Shown here: positions 1 to 10,967 of the stretch, piece after piece
Position numbering within the stretch: the first letter of the stretch is position 1
How the letters are laid out: each line of letters begins with the position of its first letter
DNA from: Steinernema hermaphroditum
Lineage: Eukaryota; Nematoda; Chromadorea; Rhabditida; Steinernematidae
DNA: 64,000 nucleotides
Assembly (NCBI GenBank): GCA_030435675.1
Contig: CM059621.1
Location: 14,260,001 to 14,324,000 of the forward strand
Reading direction: 5' to 3'
The notes under the pieces: model-generated
Databases searched by the model: none
Seen by the model: the letters and a program-made list of their open reading frames with translations, nothing else
What the model was told of the DNA's origin: nothing
Translations under genes and position numbers: made by a program

Positions 1-719
1 GATACTTTCTGTGTCTCATCATGTGAGCTAGGACTCGTGTCTCAAATCAAAGAATCGCTCACGACTGATCAGCCTTGAATTGCACTCCAAATGTTTTTGT
101 CTGTGTACTGTGGACGACCGATGCACAGGACACATATGATTAAATTTAAAAATCGCGAACAACAAGTATGACCCAGCCTTTAGGTTTATTACTTTGAGTT
201 TATCCTCTCGTATCAAACAAATTCTTAATCTTATATTTCGTGTTACTTCGTAATTTACTCTTCAAAATTCTTCTAACCGTCAAAACATTACTGAAAAAGA
301 GTCATCTAATTTCTGCACGATGTGCTAAGTTGTCAGGACTACAGAGCTCTCCCCTCGGGCACGCACAAAATCAATAGGTACGAGCCTAAGCCAAGCCTGG
401 ATGTTAGGTCATTAGGCCATCGCCCGCAATCATAAATATCTATGCATATTCCTAAGCCAAAGCTAGGTCCAGGACATAAACAAGGAGGAGAGCTCGCTTC
501 ACTTACTGGAACCTCAGTGACATGCGACTAGAAATCTGAACACAACATGTTTGCCTGCTCTCCGTTTAAAAATGTAAAGGTGCAAAAGGCTTTTCGTGGT
601 GAGAAGTGAAAAGTGGCGCAAATGTCGGTGCAAATATCCTAGAACCATGTTTTGCGCGAACAGATAGCATCGCTCTAGTATCATATAAGCCTTTCGCTTT
701 CAGTTGTTAACGGATAGCG
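1..719. other. Upstream intergenic stretch
   Basis: No coding region I can support. The last 60 bases look like the 5' region of the gene starting at 720: a TATA-like CATATAAG near 682 and a pyrimidine-rich CTTTCAG acceptor ending at about 703. Two short related segments around 385-395 and 440-475 share the words CCTAAGCCAA and AGGTCCA; the second word recurs near 1890. I see no structured element here. Confidence 0.5.
698..703 (+). promoter_or_regulatory. Putative spliced-leader trans-splice acceptor
   Basis: TTTCAG-type acceptor 16 bases before the ATG at 720, with no matching donor upstream. In nematodes an unpaired acceptor just before a start codon is the usual mark of spliced-leader addition. 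It supports 720 as the true start. Inferred from sequence context only. Confidence 0.4.
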
Positions 720-1799
720 ATGGACAGAGTCCCGGTCGATTTCATCGAAAGAGCAGTTTTCTTGCTCGACGACTTCTCCCCTCTCGGGAAACTCTCCCAT
801 GACAGCTGCTTCTACACGTTCTACGAAGAAATTTCGATCAAATGCAATCAGGAAAGCGTCCTCTCCTGTCGCGTATACAGAGATTTCGTGCTGCCTTCAA
901 GTAGAGAGAGCTTGCAGCGCTGCGAGGAGAACAGGAAGTTCTTAAGAGGCGTGGAATTGATGGCAACTGGTGGGCAACCCTCGAGCAATAGCCACGACAA
1001 TCAGGAATTGGAGAAACGCGTCCTGTCCCTCTGCTTCTTTGCAAAGGAAGTGCATTTGGTTATTTGTTTTGTTGGGGATATTAGTTTTGCGAAGAATAAT
1101 GCAGTCAGTTCTGTTAAGAAGCTTTTACAGCTCAACATTCCTGTCCACAAGGTTACCTTGGGGTCCGGGATGCCTGACACGGAGTGTGATTCGCTTATAG
1201 ATCAAATTCTCAAGAATGTTATCTCCAGAAAATCTCTTCGGAATATGACGTTAGGTAGGTTCGAAGCGAGCAGCTGGAACTTTCTGGATGGTATGTTCAA
1301 TCGAGCCGAGTTCGAAACACTGGAATGGTCTGTGGGGGGCACGCAGTGTGAACATGTATGGCGATACATCCTGAGCCAGTGGATGCTCGGAGCAATATCA
1401 TGCTCTGCGAGGAAAACGTTTCATTGTAGGAGTGTTCATAGTTCAGTGTTTCCCTACTTGCACCTTGTGAACAGATCGGACATCGAAGAAGTAGACAGGA
1501 CAATAGTGAGGATCAATGACTTCCGGCTCTCCAGTGAATTGATTAAAAGGATCAAGAAGCACGGACACTTAAGTTCGCCCTACTATGTGGTCTACGCTTT
1601 GAACCACCCAACACGTTCGGATGTTGCTTGCATCGTGGCCAGGGTATGGGAACGTATTGATACTTTGTTGTGGAACGCTCCGTATGCCAGAGGAACACCG
1701 GAATTCGTTGAATACGCGAAGAGCGAGATTCAATTGATGTATATTGGCGATATTGCAAGCATGATGTCCTGGGTGACTTTGATTTTTCCTCCAAGCTAA
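720..1799 (+). CDS. Intronless 359-aa protein of unknown function
   Basis: A single uninterrupted reading frame, which is exceptional here because every other gene is split into many exons. The start is favoured by the trans-splice-like acceptor just upstream and the TATA-like box behind it. The protein opens with MDRVPVDFIERAVF, an N-terminus of the kind I associate with large lineage-expanded nematode families that begin MDxVPxxF and have an F-box/FTH-like layout, but I cannot confirm an F-box from sequence alone. There is no signal peptide and no membrane segment. The C-terminal half contains alternating Leu/Ile and charged residues, compatible with a leucine-rich or FTH-like repeat fold. 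Function is unknown; a substrate-adaptor role would be pure inference. The absence of introns could mean an old retrocopy that stayed intact. Confidence 0.75.
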   Translation: MDRVPVDFIERAVFLLDDFSPLGKLSHDSCFYTFYEEISIKCNQESVLSCRVYRDFVLPSSRESLQRCEENRKFLRGVELMATGGQPSSNSHDNQELEKRVLSLCFFAKEVHLVICFVGDISFAKNNAVSSVKKLLQLNIPVHKVTLGSGMPDTECDSLIDQILKNVISRKSLRNMTLGRFEASSWNFLDGMFNRAEFETLEWSVGGTQCEHVWRYILSQWMLGAISCSARKTFHCRSVHSSVFPYLHLVNRSDIEEVDRTIVRINDFRLSSELIKRIKKHGHLSSPYYVVYALNHPTRSDVACIVARVWERIDTLLWNAPYARGTPEFVEYAKSEIQLMYIGDIASMMSWVTLIFPPS

Positions 1800-2159
1800 A
1801 AGTTGCTACTTATGCCGTCAATAAGCTGTTCACATGTTGCATATAAACATCGCTGTTGTAGTATTTGTTGCGTGCTGAAGAACGAGCTAGGTCCAAGGTT
1901 CAGCCTAGTCTCAGCTCACTCGGAGCTTGACGCAGCTCGCTCGGGGTTTTTTTTACAGATACAAACCCTTACAACATCCACCCTACGAAATTATCGTCCC
2001 TCGTGTCTGATTTGATCATGATGTCTGAAACTCACCTCTTCATTCCAACCATTCTCAAATCATGTGCCCTGTTTATGCCCTATTATTTCCCCTATCCATG
2101 ATCATATGAACTTCACTATCCCAAGCGTTTATGAAACTCCTCGCTCCTTGAACTACAGA

Positions 2160-2262
2160 AAAGCAGAAGCAGCAGACAGCAATGTCGTCGTTCGAAGATC
2201 CGAGCAGCGAGGTCAGGCAAAGCGTTGTGAGACCCCAGTCAGCAGTCTGTCTGCTGCTTCCA
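2160..2262 (+). repeat. Dispersed repeat, copy 1 (inverted partner at 3205-3400)
   Basis: Shares the words TGTCGTCGTTCGAAG, GTCAGGCAAA and GAGACCCCAG (imperfect) with the reverse complement of 3205-3300. The two copies are about 1 kb apart in opposite orientation. Probably a short non-autonomous element; no terminal repeats are clear. Confidence 0.5.
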
Positions 2263-3204
2263 GCTGCTTCAAACCCAAGCGCGAGCGATGCTGTGTATAA
2301 TCAGAGTTTGAGTCAGATGGACAACTTTACTCTAATTAACCTTCCTAGAACAACAATTATGCGTGTGACTCTACGACCCCATATGTCACTTTGTATCAAA
2401 CTCTTAGCCACGGTAAGACATATTAAAGGGAAGATGGTCAAACAAGAAACAAGAATTTCTGGAGATATGTTCTGCGTAGCCAAACGGACACACTGTAGTC
2501 ATGACAGTTCTGCCGTTGTGGGACACTCTAAACTTCAGAAACAGTCCCTAAGGTTAATTTGTTTCTCTGCAGTAAACCAATTATCTGAAGGGTAAATCAG
2601 TCTATGGGTGTCTCGCAGTAATTAAAGAACCGTGTTGATCGTTTATGAAGGCTGGGATTATAAGAAGGTCGAACGTATTGAGAATAATGCTTGAGACTAC
2701 ACTAAAGCACATTCTGTGACATTTTTGGTATGTAAAAGTCGAACACGAATGTAATGTCCAATTGCGCCCTTGAAGTGTTCGTAGATTTCGGCCTTTACCT
2801 TCTACCCCAGGATAGATACAATCTTTTCCCTAATACACTATTTATAAGCCTTAGGCGTGCATCGAAGACTGATCCCTTGCATACCTGTATGTTATGTCTC
2901 ACTCACAGCATCTGCAAAATTACGAATGGAAGGGATGTGTAGACAACAGCCACTTCCGAAAATTGCATAAAGCTTCTAGCCCAAATGAGCACTCCTTAAG
3001 CACCTGATGGACCGAAGATATAATTACGTTCAGCGGAACATGGATGTCAATTTTTACAAAAAAAAACCAAAAAATCCTATGAAATGTACAGTGTGGTGTC
3101 GGTGTCCATGGCATGAGTTATGTTTGTACCTACGGTATGTTTGTGGTATGAGCTGGTGGGGGATGAGTTACCATGTGTCCAACATAAGCAGTAGACAGTT
3201 GGCT

Positions 3205-3400
3205 TCACTGCTCGCTGCTTATGCTGCTTCGAACGACGACACTGCTGCCTGGGGTCCCACAGCGATTTGCCTGATTTTGCTGCTGGTGCTGCTTCTGCTG
3301 ATTCGTGCTGCCTCGAATGACGACGTTTGTCATCGTTCGCAGCCACCACCGATTTGCCTACCGCAGCGCACGTCACCAGACAGATTTTTCGCAAATTATT
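3205..3400 (-). repeat. Dispersed repeat, copy 2, internally duplicated
   Basis: Inverted relative of 2160-2262. It also contains two direct sub-repeats built around TGCTTCGAACGACGAC and TGCCTCGAATGACGAC, each followed by a GATTTGCCT box, so this copy appears to be an internal dimer. Confidence 0.5.
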
Positions 3401-3707
3401 CTAACACGCCGTGCAGTTCATCGTGTGTGGTCTACATCTTCTCCACTCTAAGCGGACTGTGTCTGTAGTGTCTTTTGAACCAATTCAAGTCCGATCCAAA
3501 AGTTTTCGATTCGTTCCGGTGCATCTCTAATGTGTACGGATTTTGGTTATGGCCGAACGCTTGGTCCCGAGGGTAAAATGGAGTAAAGAAGCAAAATTGT
3601 GGGCAAAAAAGAGAAAAAAACTGAGGGAAATCCGCGGAATTTTCCCATAATGTTTTAAGAATGCAGTGAACTCTCGAAGTTGCCAAATGACGATCAACTA
3701 CGGCCTT

Positions 3708-3713
3708 TTTATT
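3708..3713 (-). terminator. Poly(A) signal of the monooxygenase gene
   Basis: AATAAA on the minus strand about 107 nt beyond the stop codon at 3820, a plausible nematode 3' UTR length. Confidence 0.5.
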
Positions 3714-3819
3714 ATTTAACATATAATATAACGATTCATAACGAATAATGTAACATATGGTCATAACTTTACTGTTAAACAAACGCCAACTAACATCATC
3801 AAAACAACATTAAAACAGA

Positions 3820-6800
3820 TCAATCGTTTAGAGAAGGACATTCCATGTTGGCGCGCACCTTGTCAAACATTCCGGCGAATGTCTTCGGCTGAGGAATCCT
3901 CGTCCAGTTGGTTGGGTGTCCAGGGAACCGTGCGCCTGTGTGGTCCAAACAGTCCATGTTGAGTGGGGACACCGAGTAAAGCTCCGCGAGCTTGTCCACT
4001 GCTTGCGGGGTCCAATCGATCTGTTTGTATTTCTCGCTTATCGACAGACGATAGTCTTGAACTCCCCTAAAGAGGATTTCAAGAACTGAAGCCCATCTCG
4101 GTACTTACATGAATCTGAAGAAGTTATGCAGGGTGCTGTTGTCGATGGCGCTCTTGCACACTTCGACGTCCATCGCGGGGTAGTAGTGGATGTAGTTCAC
4201 GCACATCTCGTCTTCGATACCGTACCCACCCCAAGTGAAGGAGCTCCTGTTGCGGGTCTCGAAGACACAAGTGGTCATCAGAGTGTCGCCCGGAAGGATT
4301 CTCTTCTGCTTGTGGAAGTGCTGGATGTGTTGCCAGTGGGGCGAGAAGTGGTTGTCTCGGTTGATTTCGCCGATTTTGACGCCGTTCCGGAAGTGGGAGG
4401 TCCACAGTTTGCGTCCCGTGAGATGGGCGTGGAGTTGGGAGGCGAAGACGAAGATGCCGTCGAAGGGGAACTGAACAGAGATGAGATTTGTTTCTTTTCC
4501 ATTCATCAAAAGTTACGATTGAAAGGTTGTAAGGAAAGGAATTGCAAGATTGTAAAAAGTAAGTATTTTAGGAGTGGGAAAAATCAGTAAGTCCACACAC
4601 CATCAGAAAGCGCCCTACGACGTCGTTCCTTGAGCCTGATCATCTTTGTTGGCCCCGTTCTCAAGGACCATATGGTACCCCCTTTCCGCACTACAGTACC
4701 CCTCCAGGTGATGGACATGATGTACAGGGCAATCTTCGACTTCCTGACGGAGCAATTCCAAGACATCTCGCGGTTGACCGTCGACGTTAAGGCATCATTG
4801 CCAGCAAGGCATCCGCAAACAAGATGGTCCTCGATAGAGAACGGCGCCCCCAAGTGTTTGTCCTCGCACAATCTCCTCTGAAATCACTGTCTGGCCCTTT
4901 TGGGTTCAAAATAAATAAAACGAATATAGGACTAGGTTCTCTTGCCGACAGCCTAAGTTTTGTAGGCGTGTTCCTTCAACAAAGGTGATTCTTCAAAGGA
5001 ACGCTCAATCAAAAACTATTGGATCGGACTTGAGCCGCTTAAAAATTAAGAGGGCCAATACTCGCACTCACAAAAATTGATATCTTACCACATCTGCGTG
5101 AAAACATCAACATTTACCTTAGCTGTGCAGTCGGCAACGCAGTGCCCAGAAATGGGAAACGCCCCTTGTCCGGCGGGAATGCTGTTCGCATCCGAGTAGA
5201 TCAGTCCGACTTCCATGATTCCAGCATCGAACTGTCGCAGCTGGTCCGAATAGGTGATTTTGAAGCCCGAGTTGTCGACGTAGTCCGACCTCTTCGCTTC
5301 GTTGTTGTAATGGATTTCGACCATCACGTACGGAAAGAAGTTCTCTCCACCGAAGGGCATTCCTGCCTGCAGGGGATACGTTATGGGGCCGGCACCCATA
5401 GCCCATGCAGCCAAGACTTTGGAGCAGGACTTTGACTCTTTGGGCTTGTTAGGGTCGTTGCAGTTGCCGTTGAAGATGGGGATGTAGCCGTTGCCCGGGT
5501 CGGCACAGTGGAAGATCTCCATGTGGTGGACGATGTGCTCGTTTCCAGGCGAAACATTCGCCTCTATCTGAAAGGGACATTTAATAAAATATAGCTCAGA
5601 ACAAGTTGGTTAATAAACTGATGAACAAGAAAAATTGCCATTAAAAGATCATTGCTATCCTGCCTATATGTGACATTATACAGGCTCAGCCAAGTCATAA
5701 CCGAGTCACGATGTGTTTATGCCATTGAAGATTCCTCAAGATTTTAAGAAATACAAATAATACTTGTATAAACATACGGTATTCCGAAATGTTTTCACTC
5801 TTTTAAGACAAGCGACAATTTCGACAAAATTTAATCGTTCAGTCGTAGCCGGTGGAGCCCCAAAAATACACGGATTTTCCTACATTATGAATGACGTAAA
5901 AATCGTGAACAGTGAGTATTTGGCATACCACTTCATTTCAACAATCATGTTCCTTATCTTTAAATATTAAAATATATAATTACGTACAAAATCAGTGCAC
6001 AGCTTTCGCTTAGGCACAAGGATCGGAACACTACGAACATTCATAGAAAGTAGGGTGGCTTATGAGCGCCAGAAATTTATAGTGATCCAATTTTTGTTTT
6101 AATTTTTGCAAAAATACAGCGCTTTTCCAATTGCACACGGAGGTGTGAGTTAGTAGAGTATGAATGGTTTTGTGTGCAAGTTAAACGAATGTCCCCATAA
6201 ATGCTGCATGACACGCAATTTTGAATCGTTTTCATAATCTTTAATGATGGACACAATGACGGCACCAGTCATTGGAACGAGAAAAAAGAACAAAAATTTT
6301 TGTGCAGTTGAATGAATTCACGGGTGAAGCTATGTTTGAAATTGGGTAATAATTAATTTGGCCTCCTGCTCACTGTTTTCCAAAATATCTCTATGCGAGA
6401 GAGTGGCGCGGACGTCATTGGACGTCACCACTGGTCAGTCAAGAGCAAAGTTGTTCGGGTACCCCAAACCGAACCGAATCTGAAAAACCGAACTTGTATT
6501 CAAAGCTGTTGGGAGCATGTGCCTTTTCCCCACAGTTCCGATATTCCCACAAAATTCTACCGTATCGTGCCTTCCGTGCCTGGAATATGCTTTTGTTTAA
6601 GACAAAGCTATCTATTAACGTTAAGGTCTCAGAGAAGGTGGACGGACTGCAAAGTTTAAATTGTCTACAGAGTTAACGAAGTCAACGGTGACAGACGGTC
6701 TGGAAATGGATCTGACATAATTTTACAGGCAAATGCTACACAAAGTCTAAATAAATACGTGTGGTATATTTAGAGATATGTCACACAGTGCACATTTTCA

Positions 6801-9800
6801 AGCTGCACTGACAGATATCAGGGAGCATTGGAGACTATCCAAAAATTAATACTGCAAAGATAATTGTTTCCTTTTCGCAAATCATTCAAAAGTTTCAATA
6901 TATCCAAAAAACTCAGATTGAGTTATCGTTAAATATTATGCTCCATGACACGACCTAAAAGCGTTGAATTTAAGCGGGGCGACAGGAGCGCGGATCGACA
7001 CCGAACCCGAAACTTTTAAAAATTTTTTAACGGTTTTTAAGAAACCGCGGTTCGAAAGATCGAAAATCCATAACCAAACTCGGAACTTTCGGGTACCCTA
7101 ACCCGAACCCGACAACCATGGTCAGGAGTTGCATATGCATGCCCACAAGCGGTCCGTCCCCCATGCAGTCTTCGCTTCTTTTCATCGACATTCACGGATC
7201 GAAGAGGATGGACCAGCCCTGAAACGAGAGCCATGGAGCAGCTCCATAAGATCGACCGGTGAGCCGCTATCAGATAAAAAACAATGTGACTGCAGGTGAG
7301 TTCACTGACAGTGGAAGAAGGAGAGTCTGGGAGCCGAGGGGACAGCTGTTTTTCTCAAAAATTGTTCACGGCAGTACATATGTAATAGAAAAGCAAAAAT
7401 TTCCAGCCACACATTTTCAAGCTGCGCTTATAGATATCAGGATGCCTTTGAAATTCCTCAAAAATTAATACTGCAAAGATAATTGTTTCTTTTACAACAC
7501 TGTGTTTCGCAAATCATTCGGCCCCCCTTTAAGCGACGTGTTCACCTCTCACCTTGACAACGTGATGCTTAGCCCTTCGAAGTGCCTCGTCTAGTTTCTC
7601 AATGGCGCACCAGTAGGTCGTAACAACCGGAGGAACATGAGCGTCGATGGCGCCGATGTTGACCACATCTGTCTTCTCCGGAGGCTCCGCCTCCATCATC
7701 TTCACCGATTCATCATTCTGGAGCACTTGTCCATAGGCGATTTGTTTGTCTACTGTAGGTTCATTCAAATGGGTCTCCTTTTTGATTCCTTTGGCCAGGA
7801 TTAGTTGAGTCGTTCCGAGCTGAAGGGTGTACTGTTCAGCACAAAAATCCAATGAATACCTCTATGGCGTAGTCCTTGGAATCACAAGTCACGAATTTCC
7901 GCTTGAAGATGACAATGCGGTTCTCGATATCGACAGAGATGAGTTGGCAGTCCTGGCTGATGTCACGATGCATCTTGAGGTTCTGATCGATCCATCCGTC
8001 GATTATGTTGTAGCGCTCGATAAGACAAAAGTCGGAATTCGGCCAGAAGCCGTGGTCGGAGAAGCCAACGAGGATCCAGTGGAAGTCCGTCTTGCTCCAT
8101 TGAACAGAGAATTCGACCTCTTGGCTGGACCAGTCAGCGTTCCAGTTTACCGACACCTCAATATCTAAACGTCGAGTTTTTAAATTACATTTTTCATAAA
8201 TGTAAGTTCATTGTTTTCAAATTTTCTACCCTCAATAATTAGTACAATGGCGAGCTTATTTGTTTTTCTTTTCATTTTCAGAATACCAGTGATACCTGCT
8301 ATCTCGCTCAAAAGAAACGCTCAAAAGTTCTCAAATCCCAAAAAAGATCTCCTAGTTGGTCAGATCTCATAGTTTCTTTTCACTCTCTTGAAGATGGCCA
8401 CCGGAAAGAAGTCACACGGTATTTACGAGTTGTCATTCCGTCATTCCTAGAGCGTTCCATCAATGAAAGTGAGAAGCCAACAAAGCTTTCCGAAACAAGT
8501 TCCAATAAATGTGCAGTTCTCAGATTTACTAGCGTGTCATTAACATGTGAGATTGTGCTCCTGTCAGGTTCACGATGACAGAGTTCAAGACAAAAATATA
8601 GCAAAATGTGTGCAGACCCTTTGAGACACCTTCCTAGATCGTTGGTTTTACCTGACTGTAGTATAAACTGAAGAATTTGGAGCGCCGAACTCGGTAAGTC
8701 GCAGCCCGATGCTCAAAAATGAATCATGAAACTCACTGTCATCCAAACCCAAAAATGTATAACAATTAATAATAGTGAAGCAAAATGTACTGAAAAATTA
8801 AGCTCTACACCAGAGACACCAGAGAATGAGATACACACTGACCTGCTCTTTCTTTGTTTGCTTGTTAAAAAGTTGTTAAAAACCTTGAAGACAATATCAC
8901 AATAACAAAAATTAAATGAGTGATGAAAGAAATGAAAAAATGTCTGTTCTTTCTTTCGAAAAGGAAGTTGACAGGCTATATCAAACTGTATGTTCGTGCT
9001 TTGCATTGTTTAAAGCAAGTCATTCGGAGACTAGACAGCAACAAAAAAAAAATTAAAAAATCACGTCTTCTGGCAAAGCAAGCGATCACGTGAGATAAAT
9101 CACGTTTCACAAAAATTATACGGAGTGTTTTTTCCGTTTTTTTGTAAATTTTCTCTACACTTTTGCTGTTTTCGATTTTTTAACTGGAACAGCCGTATTC
9201 AGCATTTACTTCTACAGTGTTTACTATATCATTGATATTCGTTTCTGTGTAGTGCAGAAATTTATGGCCGAGTCGAGTTGCAAAATTGCGGATACGCGGA
9301 TGTTGCAAAAGCAAAGAAGATTGAAAATTTGACGCGTGGTGGCACGGTCAGCACAATCGTCTACAGTGACGAGAAGTTTTTCCCGATTGAACCACCCAGC
9401 AACTCCCAGAATCACCACGAACTACTGATGGAAGGTTATCCGAAAAAACCTGTGCGAGAATCGGCGGAAAGAAAGAGGATTTGTGTTAATCAACATTAAC
9501 AGACATATGTAGCCCAATCTTCTTTACTGAAACTTCTCCAAACTACACATGTCTTTAAACATTACACGTCAGCTTTCCATGATCAATGCTTCAGGGAAGA
9601 AACAAAGAAAGTACACATCTTATGTGTTAAAAAATTAGGAAATTAGAAGACTATCGCCATTAAGGGAAAAAACTGGCAAAAATTATATAAGAGATGACCG
9701 ATGAAGGAAATGAAAAAGTGCGAACATAAATAGATTGAAAGCAGTGAAAACTTGAGATGCATTCGTTGGATGTTGGCGAAAAACGGCGATTTATCCGAAC

Positions 9801-10915
9801 CATTGAAACGTATTGTGTAACAAGTTGAATCCAGTCTTCAAACGTGCATACCTGGCTGCGGTATGAAATGAACAAACTGGAGCGGTGAACTCAGAAGGTA
9901 ATGAAGGTCTATGCTCAAAAATTGACTTACGTTTTATGACGGACAGAGATGAATCATCAGGAAATTGAATTTGGAACCGTCTGACTACTCATCGAACGAA
10001 ACGTTTTTTCTCAAAAAAAGACTGACGTTTTATGACGGACAGAGATGAATCATCAGGAAATTGAATTTGGAACCGTCTGACTACTCATCGAACGAAACGT
10101 TTTTTTCCTAATGTGTTTTCCTTGTACAACATCGAAATTTAGCAGGAAAGGTTCAAGATCTGCAATTGACAAACATTTACTGCTACTAAAACACCACTCG
10201 ATATTCCCACAACATTCTTTCATATCGTGCTTTTCGCATATCCATTGGCTAGCTGTATTTTTCTAACCGATTTTATGTGCACAGGTCTCATAGATTACAA
10301 TCATCTCTAGATGAGTAACAGCTGGCGTGACATTCAAAAATGCTGAAACGCAGGGTCCTCTGCAAGGCCTGGGATTCGCCCAGCTACGCGAGTTCTTTAG
10401 GTAAATCAAGGCTGGATTTTATGACCCAAAAAACTGAATGCGACCTGTAGCCCAACATTCTCGGGGTTTCATAGAGGGGTATCTCTCTAGGTATGAGCAT
10501 GAGTTTAAGGCTTAAGGCTTAGAGGCTATATGAAGTGGGTCATAGACGATAGTTGGTGGAGTGCAGACAGAAAAATGGGTCAGTTTTAGACTTATTAATT
10601 AGGTCAAACCTGAGGATATATGGCATATGGAGGTGAAACTACGAAAAGAATCAAACCGTCAAATATAGTACATGCGGATAAAACAGTAAGCAACCTCATA
10701 GTGCCACCAAAGGGATACTTGCCGTCTAAAGCGTAGAAAGTGAACCTACACCGTCAAATGACAAAATAAAAATTAAAATAATTTAATTTTTAATCGGTTC
10801 ATTTATGAAATATTCAGTTACCTCCAAGTTCAGCGGAGATGTTGTAGGGTCCAGCGACGACAAGTACAGCTGACGCCGCCGTCAAGACCAGGAGCCGCAG
10901 CGCAAGGGAGGACAT
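3820..10915 (-). CDS. tbh-1: DOMON-containing copper monooxygenase (dopamine/tyramine beta-hydroxylase type), 574 aa
   Basis: Six exons: 10915-10822, 8164-7860, 7819-7553, 5567-5118, 4470-4109, 4066-3820 (1725 nt). All junctions are GT-AG and in frame. Residues 1-22 are a signal peptide ending VLVVAG. A DOMON domain follows (about 32-150; CDSKDYAIELGTTQL matches the family), then both copper-type-II ascorbate-dependent monooxygenase domains. The expected ligands are present: H236, H237 and H308 for CuH; H386, H388 and M461 for CuM, all at a constant -26 offset from human DBH numbering. Length fits the family (C. elegans TBH-1 is about 585 aa). Such enzymes hydroxylate the beta-carbon of dopamine or tyramine in secretory vesicles. 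The symbol rests on C. elegans having, to my knowledge, one such gene; a MOXD-type substrate is possible. A TTTCAG acceptor at 10967-10962 suggests trans-splicing about 46 nt upstream of the ATG. Confidence 0.9.
4471..5117 (-). other. Monooxygenase intron 4 containing an unexplained GC-rich open island
   Basis: Spliced-out segment between exons 4 and 5; removing it joins CTAK to FPFDGIFVFASQLH exactly as in the family. Inside it, about 4600-4881 is GC-richer than other introns and open in more than one frame. The + strand reading contains MDMMYRAIFDFLTEQFQD and ends in TGA at 4881, with AATAAA boxes at 4910-4919. I do not recognise the protein on either strand. It could be a small nested gene, a retrocopy fragment or a captured exon. 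Confidence 0.4.
6784..6895 (+). repeat. Direct repeat, copy 1 (partner 7406-7520)
   Basis: Shares ACATTTTCAAGCTGC, AGATATCAGG, CAAAAATTAATACTGCAAAG and TTTCGCAAATCATTC with 7406-7520 in the same order and similar spacing. Both lie in monooxygenase intron 3. Confidence 0.7.
7406..7520 (+). repeat. Direct repeat, copy 2 (partner 6784-6895)
   Basis: Second copy of the repeat at 6784-6895. It ends about 30 bases before exon 3 of the monooxygenase gene, so the duplication runs almost up to the splice donor. Confidence 0.7.
8649..8725 (+). repeat. Direct repeat, copy 1 (partner 9849-9930)
   Basis: Shares ACCTGACTG/ACCTGGCTG, TGGAGCG, GAACTC and ATGCTCAAAAAT in the same order with 9849-9930. The pair flanks the mariner fragment at 9265-9500, so both may be relics of one larger element. 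Confidence 0.5.
9265..9500 (+). pseudogene. Tc1/mariner-superfamily transposase fragment, broken
   Basis: The frame from 9278 reads GGTVSTIVYSDEKFFPIEPP followed by SNSQN, resembling the block around the second catalytic Asp of mariner-like transposases (typically FSDEK.F.I....N.QND). A short upstream piece in another frame (RMLQKQRRLK) resembles the preceding helix, which implies a frameshift. Only this part survives; the rest of the gene and the termini are not recognisable. It lies inside intron 1 of the monooxygenase gene on the opposite strand. Confidence 0.6.
9929..10107 (+). repeat. Recent tandem duplication, 96-bp period
   Basis: About 82 bases starting ACGTTTTATGACGGACAGAG at 9929 recur from 10025 with no difference I can find, separated by a short A-rich spacer. 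Near-identity suggests a recent event or an assembly duplication. Confidence 0.9.
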
Positions 10916-10961
10916 TTCCCAGTGAATGGATCGAACGGAAAGTGTATCGCTGTCGGAGCGT

Positions 10962-10967
10962 CTGAAA
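10962..10967 (-). promoter_or_regulatory. Putative trans-splice acceptor of the monooxygenase gene
   Basis: TTTCAG on the minus strand, 46 nt before the ATG at 10915, without an obvious donor upstream. Could equally be the acceptor of a 5' UTR intron. Confidence 0.3.

Larger units (their letters stand above)
1800..3707. other. Non-genic stretch with inverted repeat copies
   Basis: Between the 359-aa gene and the 3' end of the monooxygenase gene. Contains two oppositely oriented copies of one repeat (about 2160-2262 and 3205-3400), described separately. Open frames across 3007-3470 are produced by GCT/TGCTG-rich repeat sequence and do not look like a protein. Nothing else recognised. Confidence 0.5.
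5568..7552 (-). other. Monooxygenase intron 3 (2 kb) with duplicated segments
   Basis: Large intron between exons 3 and 4. It contains two direct copies of one segment (6784-6895 and 7406-7520), two CCGAACC-rich segments (6436-6490 and 6985-7110) sharing words such as GGGTACCC and CCGAACCC, and several CAAAAAT heptamers. No coding exon is supported. Confidence 0.5.
8165..10821 (-). other. Monooxygenase intron 1 (2.7 kb)
   Basis: Separates the signal-peptide exon from the DOMON exon. It holds a mariner-type transposase fragment (about 9265-9500), a diverged repeat pair (8649-8725 and 9849-9930), a recent 96-bp-period tandem duplication (9929-10107), and a segment at 10199-10245 related to 6541-6590 in intron 3. 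The rest is AT-rich and unremarkable. Confidence 0.6.

Noticed and set aside
7820..7859. A 28-nt intron between monooxygenase exons 2 and 3 (acceptor at GAACAG)
   Set aside because: Using the next acceptor (CCCTTCAG) gives a normal 40-nt intron and aligns IELGTTQLILAKG with the family's IEDGTVHLVYG, so the ultra-short intron is unnecessary.
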